Source of the DNA: Nocardioidaceae bacterium
GTDB lineage: Bacteria > Actinomycetota > Actinomycetes > Propionibacteriales > Nocardioidaceae
Length of the DNA stretch: 48,035 nucleotides
Assembly: GCA_025927595.1 (NCBI GenBank)
Contig: JAICLD010000002.1
Span: 1-48,035 of the forward strand
Direction of reading: 5' to 3'
Under the pieces are notes generated by a model. The model had not been told where the DNA came from, searched no databases, and was given only the letters and a program-made list of their open reading frames with translations. The position numbers were made by a program, and so were the translations under genes. Shown piece after piece: positions 20,212 to 29,890 of the stretch. The stretch's first letter is position 1, and each line of letters begins with the position of its first letter.

Positions 20212-22002
20212 TCAGTCCTCCGGGACCGGGCTGCCGTCCGGCTCCCGGGTCGCGGCGACCACGTAGGCGGCCGCCGCGTCGACGGCGACGACCTCACGCT
20301 CCCCCGACGTCCGGTCCCGCACCTCGACGACGCCGTCGGCGAGCCCCTTGCCGACCACGACGATCGTGGGCACGCCGATCAGCTCGGCGTCCTTGAACTT
20401 CACCCCCGGTGACACCTTGGGGCGGTCGTCGTACAGCACGGTGAGGCCGCGGGCGGTGAGCTCGACCGCGAGCGCGTCGGCGGTCTCGTGCACCGCGGCG
20501 TCCTTGCCCGTGGCGACCACGTGCACGTCGGCGGGCGCGACCTCGCGCGGCCAGGCAAGGCCCAGCTCGTCGTGGGTGTTCTCCGCGATCGCCGCCACCG
20601 CACGGGAGATGCCGATCCCGTAGGAGCCCATCGTGACCGTGACGAGCTTGCCGGACTCGTCGAGGACCTGGAGCCCGAGCGCGTCGGCGTACTTGCGGCC
20701 GAGCGCGAAGATGTGGCCCATCTCGATGCCGCGCGCGGTCTGCAGCGTCCCGTCGCAGCAGGGGCACGGGTCGCCGTCGCGGACCTCCGCGGCCTCGATC
20801 ACACCGTCGGGGGTGAAGTCGCGGCCCACCACCAGGTCGAGGACGTGGGACCCAGAGACGTCGGCGCCGGTGACCCAGCGGGTGCCCTCGACGACCCGCG
20901 GGTCGACGAGGTACCGGATCCCGGACTCGTTCTTCTCGCCCAGCACGCCGGGCCCGATGTAGCCCTTCGCCAGCGAGGGGTGGCGCGCGAAGTCGGCCTC
21001 TCCGAAGGCGTCCACCTCGATCGGCTCGAGCTGCCCGCCGAGCCGCTTCTCGTCGACGCCGCGGTCGCCGGGCAGGCCGATCGCCACCGGCTCCCGGGTG
21101 CCGTCGGGGTGCTTGAGGACCACGAGGACGTTCTTCAGGGTGTCCCCCGCGTGCCAGGGCCGGTCCGGTCGCGGGAACGCGGTGTTGAGGTGGTCCACGA
21201 GCGTCTGGATCGTCGGGGTGTCGGGCGTCTGCTCGGCGTGCGCGGGCGGCGCGTCGTCGTACGGCACCGGGGCGGGGGGCCGGACCTGCACCGCCTCGAC
21301 GTTCGCGGCGTAGTCGCAGGTGGAGCAGCGGACGTACGTGTCCTCGCCGTTCTCCGCTGTCGCCAGGAACTCCTCCGACCTGGAGCCGCCCATCGCGCCC
21401 GACGTCGCCGTGACGACCACGTAGTCGAAGCCGAGCCGGTCGAAGGTGCGGACGTACGCCGCGCGGTGCGCCTCGTAGGAGCGGTCCAGGCCCTCGTCGC
21501 TCACGTCGAAGGAGTAGGAGTCCTTCATGACGAACTCGCGGCCGCGCAGCAGGCCCGCGCGCGGCCGGGCCTCGTCGCGGTACTTGGTCTGGATCTGGTA
21601 GAGCCAGACGGGCAGGTCCTTGTAGGAGGAGTACAGGTCCTTGACGACGAGCGTGAACAGCTCCTCGTGGGTCGGCCCGAGCAGGTAGTCGCCGCCCTTG
21701 CGGTCCTGGAGGCGGAAGATCCCGTCGCCGTACTCCGACCACCGGCCGGTCGCCTCGTAGGGCTCGCGCGGCAGCAGCGCGGGGAACTGCAGCTCCTGGG
21801 CGCCGATCGCGTCCATCTCCTCGCGCACGACCCGCTCCACGTTGCGGAGCACGCGCAGCCCCAGCGGCAGCCAGGAGTAGATGCCCGGGGCGGCGCGGCG
21901 GATGTAGCCCGCCCGGACCAGCAGCCGGTGGCTGGGGACCTCGGCGTCCGCCGGGTCGTCCCGGAGCGTGCGCAGGAACAGGCTCGACATCCGCAGGATC
22001 AT
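20212..22002 (-). CDS. proS: Prolyl-tRNA synthetase
   Basis: [88 protein letters not shown]. Confidence 0.97.
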   Translation of the reverse strand: MILRMSSLFLRTLRDDPADAEVPSHRLLVRAGYIRRAAPGIYSWLPLGLRVLRNVERVVREEMDAIGAQELQFPALLPREPYEATGRWSEYGDGIFRLQDRKGGDYLLGPTHEELFTLVVKDLYSSYKDLPVWLYQIQTKYRDEARPRAGLLRGREFVMKDSYSFDVSDEGLDRSYEAHRAAYVRTFDRLGFDYVVVTATSGAMGGSRSEEFLATAENGEDTYVRCSTCDYAANVEAVQVRPPAPVPYDDAPPAHAEQTPDTPTIQTLVDHLNTAFPRPDRPWHAGDTLKNVLVVLKHPDGTREPVAIGLPGDRGVDEKRLGGQLEPIEVDAFGEADFARHPSLAKGYIGPGVLGEKNESGIRYLVDPRVVEGTRWVTGADVSGSHVLDLVVGRDFTPDGVIEAAEVRDGDPCPCCDGTLQTARGIEMGHIFALGRKYADALGLQVLDESGKLVTVTMGSYGIGISRAVAAIAENTHDELGLAWPREVAPADVHVVATGKDAAVHETADALAVELTARGLTVLYDDRPKVSPGVKFKDAELIGVPTIVVVGKGLADGVVEVRDRTSGEREVVAVDAAAAYVVAATREPDGSPVPED

Positions 22003-22153
22003 CTCGGGGCCCCCGCGGGGGCGTGAGCGACGTGTCCTGAGCCCAGTCGAAGGGAGCGAGCGGCTTCGTGGGGCGAGATCATGGGCGGAAGGCTATCCGT
22101 CCGGGGCCGTCACCGTCGCGCCCGCACACCCGTTGCCCCGCGTCGCGGTCGCG

Positions 22154-23818
22154 CTACCGGCCGCCGATCCGGACGGCTCGCGCGAGGCCGTGCACGCGTG
22201 CGTCCCGGCTCGACAGCGGCTCGAGCCCGAAGCTGTGCTCGATCGTCGCGAGGATCGAGGTCGTGTCGTAGACGCGGTGGTCGACGCCGGAGTGCCGGAA
22301 GGACCTGCTGAGCACGAGCGCGGGGATCCGGGTCCCGGGACCCCACTCGTCGTGGACGCCGCGGGTGCCCATGCCGGGTGGCGGGACGTGGTCCCACTGG
22401 CCGCCGAACTCGTCGTAGGTGACCACCACGAGCGTGCTGCGCGCCTGCGGCCCCCGGGTGACGGCCTTGAGCAGGCGCACCAGGTGGTCGCTGCCGTTCG
22501 GCTCGCTGGAGTAGCCGGGGTGCTCGTTCTCGGCGCCGTAGGGCTTGACGAAGCTCACCGCGGGCAGCCGTCCCGTCCGGGCGGCGTGGAAGAACCGCTT
22601 CTCGTCCCGCAGGTGCCGGCGTCCCGGCTGCCCCGGTGCGTAGTCCGCGAAGTAGTTGAAGGGCTGGTGGTGGTACTGGAACAGCGGCCCGGGAGTGCCG
22701 GCCGCCGCCGCGTCCCAGCCCCCGGAGTACCAGCTCCAGGACAGCCCGGCGTCGGTGAGCCGGTCACCGATGTTGGGGTAGGTCGCGTCGTCGATCAGCG
22801 GCAGCCGTGCCCCCGTCGCGGCGGCCGGCGGGCTGGACGGCTGCATCGTGTTCACCGCGAAGTCGCCGCAGGCCAGGGCCGGGTGCTCCGCCGGACCGCA
22901 GGCCTGGGTGAGCTGGGCGTCCTTGACGGTCGTGGCCGGGTGGTACAGCGGGTAGCTCGCGTTCGGGAACCCGTCGGCGTCCAGCACCGAGTGCAGGCCC
23001 TCGTCCGGCCCGCCCGGGCCGGCACTGGTGTCGAGGGGCGACCGCGCGGCGATCAGCCACTGGTGGTTGAGGAACGAGCCACCGAACGCGGACTGGAAGA
23101 AGTGGTCGGCGACGACGTACTTCGGCGCCCGGCGGGAGTGCAGGTAGCGGTAGACCGGCAGCGACCTCGTCCGGTAGTGCCCCATGGTCAGCCCGACCGC
23201 GTCGGAGCCGGTGACGTACCGGTCCTGCCGGCCCCCGTCGAGCTGGTACTGCTCCTGGTAGAAGCGGTGCACGAGGTCCTGCGTGCAGCCGCCCGGGAGG
23301 CCCTGCCCCTTCGGCACGCCGTGGTCCGCCTTCTGCCCGGGCGCCGGGCAGGTGGTGTCCTCGGGACGGATGTAGCGGTCGATCGTGAACGTGCCGTTGT
23401 GGAAGTGGCTCGTGAAGCCCGTGACGGGTCCGCCGGACGTGTAGACCGTGTGCGAGTCGGCGCACCGCGCGGACAGTGGCGGGGTGGCCAGGTTCACGTC
23501 GTTCTGCAGCAGGCAGGTGTAGGGAGTGCCGTCCTGCGCCACCTGGGTCCTGCTCTGCGCGGACGCCTGCCGCCGGCCCTCGACGCGGTGCCGGCCGACG
23601 CGGCCCCAGCCGCCGTAGAGGTTGTCGAAGGAGTGGTTCTCCTCGTAGATCACGACCAGGTGCCGGAAGCCCCCGGGCAGGGTCCCGCGGGCGTGCTGGT
23701 GCCCGTGCGCGCGGGCCGGGACGTCCGGGGACGCGTCGTCGCCCGACCCCACCAGGAGTCCCGGCGAGACGGCCAGCGAGGCGGTCGCACAGGCGGCGAC
23801 GAGTCCGGCGAGGCTCAT
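22154..23818 (-). CDS. Secreted phosphoesterase / phospholipase C-type (alkaline phosphatase superfamily)
   Basis: Signal-peptide-like N-terminus; FRHLVVIYEENHSFDNLYGGWG; VVVTYDEFGGQWDHVPPPGMG; RIPALVLSRSFR. Confidence 0.85.
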   Translation of the reverse strand: MSLAGLVAACATASLAVSPGLLVGSGDDASPDVPARAHGHQHARGTLPGGFRHLVVIYEENHSFDNLYGGWGRVGRHRVEGRRQASAQSRTQVAQDGTPYTCLLQNDVNLATPPLSARCADSHTVYTSGGPVTGFTSHFHNGTFTIDRYIRPEDTTCPAPGQKADHGVPKGQGLPGGCTQDLVHRFYQEQYQLDGGRQDRYVTGSDAVGLTMGHYRTRSLPVYRYLHSRRAPKYVVADHFFQSAFGGSFLNHQWLIAARSPLDTSAGPGGPDEGLHSVLDADGFPNASYPLYHPATTVKDAQLTQACGPAEHPALACGDFAVNTMQPSSPPAAATGARLPLIDDATYPNIGDRLTDAGLSWSWYSGGWDAAAAGTPGPLFQYHHQPFNYFADYAPGQPGRRHLRDEKRFFHAARTGRLPAVSFVKPYGAENEHPGYSSEPNGSDHLVRLLKAVTRGPQARSTLVVVTYDEFGGQWDHVPPPGMGTRGVHDEWGPGTRIPALVLSRSFRHSGVDHRVYDTTSILATIEHSFGLEPLSSRDARVHGLARAVRIGGR

Positions 23819-23940
23819 GGTGGTCTCCCCTCGTGGTGCCGACGATCACGGCATCTGTACCAGGGTCCACGGTGGACCGGACCCTCCCGCCGCCGCAACC
23901 CCCGGTCCGGTCCGGCCGCGGGCTCGGACCCGCCAGGGCG

Positions 23941-23980
23941 GGTCAGACCATGTCAGAACATGGCAGAACATGTCAGAACA
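23941..23980. repeat. Four tandem 10-bp repeats (minus-strand consensus TGTTCTGACA)
   Basis: ggtcagacca / tgtcagaaca / tggcagaaca / tgtcagaaca at exact 10-bp spacing; last unit overlaps GNAT stop codon; upstream of phosphoesterase start. Confidence 0.85.
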
Positions 23981-24818
23981 TGATCGTCGCGAAGGTGGCG
24001 CTCTGCCGGAAGCCGACCCGTTCGTAGGCACGCCGCGCGGGGGTGTTGTGCGCGTTCACGTAGAGCGAGACGACCGGCGCGATGTCGGCGAGCGCCAGCG
24101 ACACCACCGCGGCCATGCCGGCCTCCGCCAGCCCCTCCCCGCGACGGTGCGGGGCGACGTACACGCCCTGGACCTGGCAGGCGTACGGCGACGTGGCGGC
24201 CACCTCGGCCTTGAAGACCACCCGCCCGTGCTCGAAGCGGGCGAAGGACCAGCCGCGGGAGACCAGCTGCGCGACCCGGGCCCGGTACAGGTCGGCGCCG
24301 CCCCCGAGCTCCGGGGAGACGCCGACCTCCTCGGTGTACATCGCCACGCACGCCGGGTAGAGCGCGTCGAGGTCGGACCGCTCGCTGCGCCGGACCAGCG
24401 GGTCGGGGGCGACGGCCGGCTCGGCGCCGATCTCCAGGTGCGGCTGGTCCCAGCGCAGGTCCCGCGCCGGTCCCCAGTGCGGCTCCAGCCGCCGCCACAG
24501 CGACGCGACCGTCCCCGCCGGCCCCACGATCGTCGCGCAGCGACGGCGCTGCGAGACGGCCCGGGCGGCGAACGCCTCCAGGGCCGGCTCGCCCGCCTGC
24601 ACCGGCACGAGGTTCGCCGCGGAGTGGCACGCCGCGACCAGCCGGCCGTCCACCAGGTAGCCCCACATCTCCCCGCCCAGCCAGCGCGGGTCCAGCCCGG
24701 TCAGGCGGCTGCGGTAGTCGGCGAACGCGTTGACCACCGGGTCCTGCGCGGCGAGCTCCAGCATCGCGGGGAGGTCGGAGGGGCCGAGCAGGCGCAGTCC
24801 GTGCTGGGTGCCGAGCAC
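23973..24818 (-). CDS. GNAT family N-acetyltransferase with N-terminal DUF4081-like domain
   Basis: VLGTQHGLRLLGPSDLPAMLELAAQDPVVNAFADYRSRLTGLDPRWLGGEMWGYLVDGRLVAACHSAANLVPV; C-term GVYVAPHRRGEGLAEAGMAAVVSLAL...NTPARRAYERVGFRQ; GTG start. Confidence 0.85.
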   Translation of the reverse strand: MLGTQHGLRLLGPSDLPAMLELAAQDPVVNAFADYRSRLTGLDPRWLGGEMWGYLVDGRLVAACHSAANLVPVQAGEPALEAFAARAVSQRRRCATIVGPAGTVASLWRRLEPHWGPARDLRWDQPHLEIGAEPAVAPDPLVRRSERSDLDALYPACVAMYTEEVGVSPELGGGADLYRARVAQLVSRGWSFARFEHGRVVFKAEVAATSPYACQVQGVYVAPHRRGEGLAEAGMAAVVSLALADIAPVVSLYVNAHNTPARRAYERVGFRQSATFATIMF

Positions 24819-24828
24819 ACGCGGGAGC

Positions 24829-26217
24829 CTACGCGCCGACGAGGCTCTTCGCGGTGCGTGGCCCGGTCGGCTCGCTCCCCTCGACGGACCCGGCGGCCTG
24901 CTCGTCGGCGTCGAGCATCGTGGTCTCGTCGAAGGGCCGCTCCCCCGCCAGGACCGCCCGCATCTGCTCACGGTCCACGCCACCGGTCCAGGTCGCGACG
25001 AGGACCGTCGCGACGGCGTTGCCGGCGAAGTTCGTCAGGGCGCGGGCCTCGGACATGAAGCGGTCGATGCCGACGATGAGGCCGACGCCGTCGAGCAGCT
25101 CGGGGCGGTGCGTGGACAGCCCGCCCGCCAGGGTGGCGAGCCCGGCGCCGGTCACGCCGGCGGCGCCCTTGGACGCGATGACCATGAAGACCAGCAGCGA
25201 GATCTGCTCGCCGAGGTGCAGCGGCTTGCCGAGCGCCTCGGCCACGAACAGCGACGCCATCGTCAGGTAGATCGCGGTGCCGTCGAGGTTGAAGGAGTAG
25301 CCGGTCGGCACCACGACGCCGACGGTGGCCTGGTCGACGCCGGCGTGCTCCATCTTGGCGATCAGCCGCGGCAGCGCCGACTCCGAGGACGACGTCGACA
25401 GGATCAGCAGGAACTCGCGGGCGAGGTAGCGCAGCAGGCTGAACACGTTGACGCCGGTGACCAGCTTGAGGATGGTGCCGAGCACGACGAACACGAAGAT
25501 CGCGCAGGTGATGTAGAAGCCGACCATGATGACCGCGAGGCTCTTCAGCGCGTCGATGCCGGTCTCGCCGACGACGGCGGCCATCGCGCCGAAGGCGCCG
25601 ACGGGCGCGGCCCACATGATCATCGCGAGCACCCGGAACACCAGCCGCTGCACGTGCTCGACGCCGCGCACGATCGGGCGGCCGGCGGGGCCCATGGCCT
25701 GGAGCGCGAACCCGACGAGCAGCGCCACCAGCAGGGCCTGGAGGACCTCCCCGTCGGTGAGGGAGGAGACGAGCGTGGTGGGGATGATGCCGAGCAGGAA
25801 GTCCGTCGTGGTCCCCGCCTCGGCGGCCTGGTCCGCGCCGGCCTTGGCGACGTCCGGGGTCAGGTGCAGTCCCGCGCCCGGGTGCAGGAGGTTGCCGACC
25901 ACCAGGCCGATGGCCAGCGCGACGGTCGACATCACCAGGAAGTAGCCGAGGGCGAGGCCGCCGACCTTGCCGACGTGGGCGGCGCTGCGGACGGAGCCGA
26001 CGCCGAGCACGATCGTGCAGAAGATGACCGGCGCGATCATCATCTTGATCAGGCCGACGAAGGCCGTGCCGACCGGCTTGAGGCCCACCGCGAAGCCGGG
26101 AGCGGCCAGCCCGACGAGGACGCCGAGGACGACGGCGGCGATGACGGCGAGGTACAGCCAGTGGGTGCGGTCGGTGCGCCGGGCGGGGCCGGCCTCGGTT
26201 CTGACGGGCGACGACAT
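24829..26217 (-). CDS. dctA: C4-dicarboxylate/glutamate:cation symporter (DAACS family)
   Basis: MSSPVRTEAGPARRTDRTHWLYLAVIAAVVLGVLVGLAAPGFAVGLKPVGTAFVGLIKMMIAPVIFCTIVLGV; GGAG upstream of ATG. Confidence 0.9.
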   Translation of the reverse strand: MSSPVRTEAGPARRTDRTHWLYLAVIAAVVLGVLVGLAAPGFAVGLKPVGTAFVGLIKMMIAPVIFCTIVLGVGSVRSAAHVGKVGGLALGYFLVMSTVALAIGLVVGNLLHPGAGLHLTPDVAKAGADQAAEAGTTTDFLLGIIPTTLVSSLTDGEVLQALLVALLVGFALQAMGPAGRPIVRGVEHVQRLVFRVLAMIMWAAPVGAFGAMAAVVGETGIDALKSLAVIMVGFYITCAIFVFVVLGTILKLVTGVNVFSLLRYLAREFLLILSTSSSESALPRLIAKMEHAGVDQATVGVVVPTGYSFNLDGTAIYLTMASLFVAEALGKPLHLGEQISLLVFMVIASKGAAGVTGAGLATLAGGLSTHRPELLDGVGLIVGIDRFMSEARALTNFAGNAVATVLVATWTGGVDREQMRAVLAGERPFDETTMLDADEQAAGSVEGSEPTGPRTAKSLVGA

Positions 26218-26238
26218 GGCGGTGTCTCCAAGAGGGCT

Positions 26239-26270
26239 GGGGGGTCCGGGGGGTCCGGGGGGTCCGGGGG
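26239..26270. repeat. 9-bp tandem repeat GGGGGGTCC, three perfect copies plus a degenerate one
   Basis: Read directly between dctA start and histidine kinase start. Confidence 0.85.
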
Positions 26271-26369
26271 TGTCCCGGTGGAGCCGACGATGTCGCACCC
26301 TGTGAGCGCGGTCACCGTTCTGGTCGTTGAGTTCACACGCCCTGGCTCCTCCGGGGCGAGAATGCCGGG

Positions 26370-27956
26370 GTGTCCCGTCCCTCCGGCCGCCGCAGCCCCG
26401 TCGCCCGGCAGATCCTCCTGCTGCAGGTGCTGGTCGTCCTCGTGGTGGTGGCCGGGTCCGTGGCGCTGACCTACACCGACGCCCGGCGGACGCAGGTCGC
26501 CGGCGCCCGCGACCGGTCGCTGGCGGTGGCCGTCGCGGTGGCGGACACCCCGCTGGTGCGCCGGGCGCTGCGGACGCCGGACCCCTCGAAGGCGATCCAG
26601 CCGTTCGCCGAGCGGGTACGGCGCGACTCCGGCACCGACTTCGTCGTGGTGATGAGCACCCACCGCGTCCGCTACTCCCACCCGGACCCGGCCCGGATCG
26701 GGGGCCGCTTCATCGGCGACCTCGGCACGGCGCCGCTCGGCACACCGTTCACCGAGGAGTACACCGGCACCCTCGGCCCCTCGATGCGGGCGGTGGTCCC
26801 GGTCGAGGCGGGGGGACGCGTGGTCGCGCTCGTCTCGGTCGGCATCACGATGGAGCGGATCCAGGACGCGCTCGTGAGCCGGCTGCCCACCATCGGCCTG
26901 GCCGCCGCCGGGATCCTCGCGGCCGGACTCGTCGGCGCCTGGCTGATCAGCCGGCGGCTGCGCCGGCAGACGCACGGGATGGGCGAGCGCGAGATCACCC
27001 GGATGTACGAGTACTACGACGCCGTGCTGCACGCGGTGCGCGAGGGGCTGCTCCTCGTCGACGCGGAGGGCCGGCTCCAGCTGGTCAACGAGGAGGCCAC
27101 CCGGCTGCTCGGCGTCGGCGAGGACGACGTGGGCCGGCCGGTCGCCGACCTCGGCCTGCCGAAGCCGCTCGCCCGGGCGGTGGCCTCGGGCGTCCAGCGC
27201 TCCGACGAGATCCACCTGGTCGACGACCGGGTGCTGGTGCTCAACAGCTCGCCGGCGCGGTGGCAGGGACACGACGTGGGGTCGGTCGTCACGCTGCGCG
27301 ACCACACCGAGATCCAGGCCGTGGCGGGCGAGCTGGACACCGTGCGGGGACTGGCGGAGTCCCTGCGCAGCCAGAGCCACGAGGCCGCCAACCGGCTGCA
27401 CACGGTGGTGTCGCTGGTCGAGCTCGGCCGCACGGACGAGGCGCTCGACTTCGCCACCGAGGAGCTCGAGACCGCCCAGGTGCTCACCGACCGCGTCGTC
27501 GGCTCGGTGTCGGACCCGGTCGTGTCGGCGCTGCTGCTGGGCAAGACAGCACAGGCGGCCGAGCGAGGGGTGCAGCTGCGGCTCGACGACCGCATCGACG
27601 TCTCCGGCCTGCCGGTGGACCAGCGGGACGCCGTGACGATGCTGGGCAACCTGCTCGACAACGCCATGGACGCCGTCGGCGACCGCCCGGAGCGGGTGGT
27701 GCTGGTCGAGATGACCTCGTCGGCCGACTCCCTGCACCTGCGGGTCTCCGACTCCGGCGCCGGCCTGTCCCCCGCGCTGCGGCAGCGGGTCTTCGAGCGC
27801 GGCTGGTCCACCAAGACCTCCGACGGGCCGGTCGGGCGCGGCCTGGGGCTGGCCCTGGTGGTGCAGGCGGTGCGCAGGTACGGCGGCCGCATCGACGTGG
27901 CCGGCTCGCCGCTGGGCGGGGCCGCCTTCGACATCCGGATCGGGACCGTCCCGTGA
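26370..27956 (+). CDS. Sensor histidine kinase, CitA/DcuS type
   Basis: TM-periplasmic sensor-TM, PAS-like LLLVDAEGRLQLVNEEATRLLGV, SQSHEAANRLHTVVSLVELG, LDNAMDAV, GRGLGLALV. Confidence 0.9.
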   Translation: MSRPSGRRSPVARQILLLQVLVVLVVVAGSVALTYTDARRTQVAGARDRSLAVAVAVADTPLVRRALRTPDPSKAIQPFAERVRRDSGTDFVVVMSTHRVRYSHPDPARIGGRFIGDLGTAPLGTPFTEEYTGTLGPSMRAVVPVEAGGRVVALVSVGITMERIQDALVSRLPTIGLAAAGILAAGLVGAWLISRRLRRQTHGMGEREITRMYEYYDAVLHAVREGLLLVDAEGRLQLVNEEATRLLGVGEDDVGRPVADLGLPKPLARAVASGVQRSDEIHLVDDRVLVLNSSPARWQGHDVGSVVTLRDHTEIQAVAGELDTVRGLAESLRSQSHEAANRLHTVVSLVELGRTDEALDFATEELETAQVLTDRVVGSVSDPVVSALLLGKTAQAAERGVQLRLDDRIDVSGLPVDQRDAVTMLGNLLDNAMDAVGDRPERVVLVEMTSSADSLHLRVSDSGAGLSPALRQRVFERGWSTKTSDGPVGRGLGLALVVQAVRRYGGRIDVAGSPLGGAAFDIRIGTVP

Positions 27957-28654
27957 CGCCGGACCGCCCCCGAGACGTGCGGGTGCTCGTCGTCGAGGAC
28001 GAGGAGCTGTCGGCGCAGGCGCACGCCGACTACGTCCGTCGTACGGCGGGGTTCGAGCTGGCCGGGGTGGCCCGGTCGTCGGTCGAGACGCTGCGGGCGC
28101 TGCGGGCCGACGGAGCGGTGGACCTGGTGCTGCTGGACATGCACCTGCCCGACGGGCACGGGCTCGGGCTGCTGCGAGCGATGCGCGCGGAGGGTCACCT
28201 GTGCGACGTGATCGCGGTGACCGCGGCCCGCGACGTCGAGGTGGTCAAGCGGGCCGTCTCGCAGGGCGTGGTGCTCTACCTGCTCAAGCCGTTCACCTAC
28301 GCGGGGTTCCGCAGCAAGCTCGAGCAGTACGCCGACTACCGCCGACGGCTCAGCGACGACACCGGCCCGCTCGGCCAGGACGAGGTCGACCGGGTCCTGG
28401 GCGTGCTGCGGGCGACGCCGCGACGGTCGGCGGTCCCCAAGGGCATGAGCGTCGACACGCTACGGGAGGTGACGCTGGCGCTGCGCGACGGCGTCGGCCG
28501 CTCCGCCTCCGAGCTCGCCGGCGACATCGGCAGCTCGCGGGTCACCGCACGGCGCTACCTGGAGTACCTCGCGGCGGAGGAGGTCGTCGAGCGCAGCGTC
28601 CGGTACGGCGGCAGCGGCCGCCCCGAGGTGGAGTACCGCTGGACGGGTGCCTGA
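27953..28654 (+). CDS. Response regulator, CitB/DcuR type
   Basis: GTG start overlapping kinase stop; VRVLVVEDEELSAQAHADYVRRTAGFELAGVARS...VDLVLLDMHLPDGHGLGLLRAMR; C-terminal HTH. Confidence 0.92.
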   Translation: MTPDRPRDVRVLVVEDEELSAQAHADYVRRTAGFELAGVARSSVETLRALRADGAVDLVLLDMHLPDGHGLGLLRAMRAEGHLCDVIAVTAARDVEVVKRAVSQGVVLYLLKPFTYAGFRSKLEQYADYRRRLSDDTGPLGQDEVDRVLGVLRATPRRSAVPKGMSVDTLREVTLALRDGVGRSASELAGDIGSSRVTARRYLEYLAAEEVVERSVRYGGSGRPEVEYRWTGA

Positions 28655-28659
28655 CCCGG

Positions 28660-29817
28660 TCAGCCGACCGTGACGGTGGCGCCGCCGCCGCCGTCGACCG
28701 CCGGCTCGAGCTCCTCGGCGATCCGCATCGCCTCCTCGATCAGGGTCTCGACGATCTTCGACTCCGGGACGGTCTTGACGACCTCGCCCTTGACGAAGAT
28801 CTGGCCCTTGCCGTTGCCCGAGGCGACGCCGAGGTCGGCCTCGCGCGCCTCGCCGGGACCGTTGACGACGCAGCCCATGACCGCGACCCGCAGCGGGACC
28901 TCGAGCCCGTCGAGCCCGGCCGTCACCTCGTCCGCGAGCTTGTAGACGTCGACCTGGGCCCGCCCGCACGACGGGCAGGAGACGATCTCGAGGCGACGCG
29001 GGCGCAGGTTGAGCGACTCCAGGATCTGCAGGCCGACCTTGACCTCCTCGACCGGAGGCGCGGACAGCGAGACCCGGATCGTGTCGCCGATCCCCTTCGA
29101 CAGCAGCGCACCGAACGCCACGCTGCTCTTGATCGTGCCCTGGAACGCCGGGCCTGCCTCGGTGACGCCGAGGTGGAGCGGCCAGTCCCCGCGCTCGGCG
29201 AGCATCTCGTAGGCCCTCACCATCACGACCGGGTCGTTGTGCTTGACCGAGATCTTGAAGTCGTGGAAGTCGTGCTCCTCGAACAGGGACGCCTCCCAGA
29301 CGGCGGACTCCACGAGCGCCTCGGGCGTGGCGCGGCCGTGCTTCTCCAGGAGCCGCTTGTCGAGACTGCCGGCGTTGACGCCGATCCGGATCGACGTACC
29401 GCGGTCCTTGGCGGCCCGGGCGATCTGCTTCACCTGGTCGTCGAAGCGGCGGATGTTGCCCGGGTTGACCCGTACGGCGGCGCAGCCGGCGTCGATCGCG
29501 GCGAAGACGTACTTGGGCTGGAAGTGGATGTCGGCGATGACCGGGATCTGCGAGTGCGACGCGATCTGCGGCAGCGCCTCGGCGTCGTCCTGCGACGGGC
29601 AGGCCACCCGCACGATGTCGCAGCCGGCAGCGGTGAGCTCGGCGATCTGCTGCAGCGTCGTGTTGACGTCGGCGGTCAGCGTCGTGGTCATCGACTGCAC
29701 GGAGATCGGCGCGTCGCCGCCGACCAGGACCGTCCCCACCTTGATCTGGCGGCTCCGCCGCCGGGGTGCCAGCACCGGCGGAGGGGCGGCCGGCATGCCG
29801 AGGTTGACCGAGGTCAT
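28660..29817 (-). CDS. ispG: 4-hydroxy-3-methylbut-2-enyl diphosphate synthase
   Basis: [78 protein letters not shown]. Confidence 0.96.
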   Translation of the reverse strand: MTSVNLGMPAAPPPVLAPRRRSRQIKVGTVLVGGDAPISVQSMTTTLTADVNTTLQQIAELTAAGCDIVRVACPSQDDAEALPQIASHSQIPVIADIHFQPKYVFAAIDAGCAAVRVNPGNIRRFDDQVKQIARAAKDRGTSIRIGVNAGSLDKRLLEKHGRATPEALVESAVWEASLFEEHDFHDFKISVKHNDPVVMVRAYEMLAERGDWPLHLGVTEAGPAFQGTIKSSVAFGALLSKGIGDTIRVSLSAPPVEEVKVGLQILESLNLRPRRLEIVSCPSCGRAQVDVYKLADEVTAGLDGLEVPLRVAVMGCVVNGPGEAREADLGVASGNGKGQIFVKGEVVKTVPESKIVETLIEEAMRIAEELEPAVDGGGGATVTVG

Positions 29818-29890
29818 CGTCTTCCTTCTTGTCTGCTTGTCTGCGTGTCGAGCGGTTCGTGGTGCCGTTCGTGTGCCCGGGGTGGGAGCG

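Noticed and set aside
29825-29850. Short TTGTCTGC tandem repeat upstream of ispG
   Set aside because: Only two clear copies; too short to distinguish from chance.
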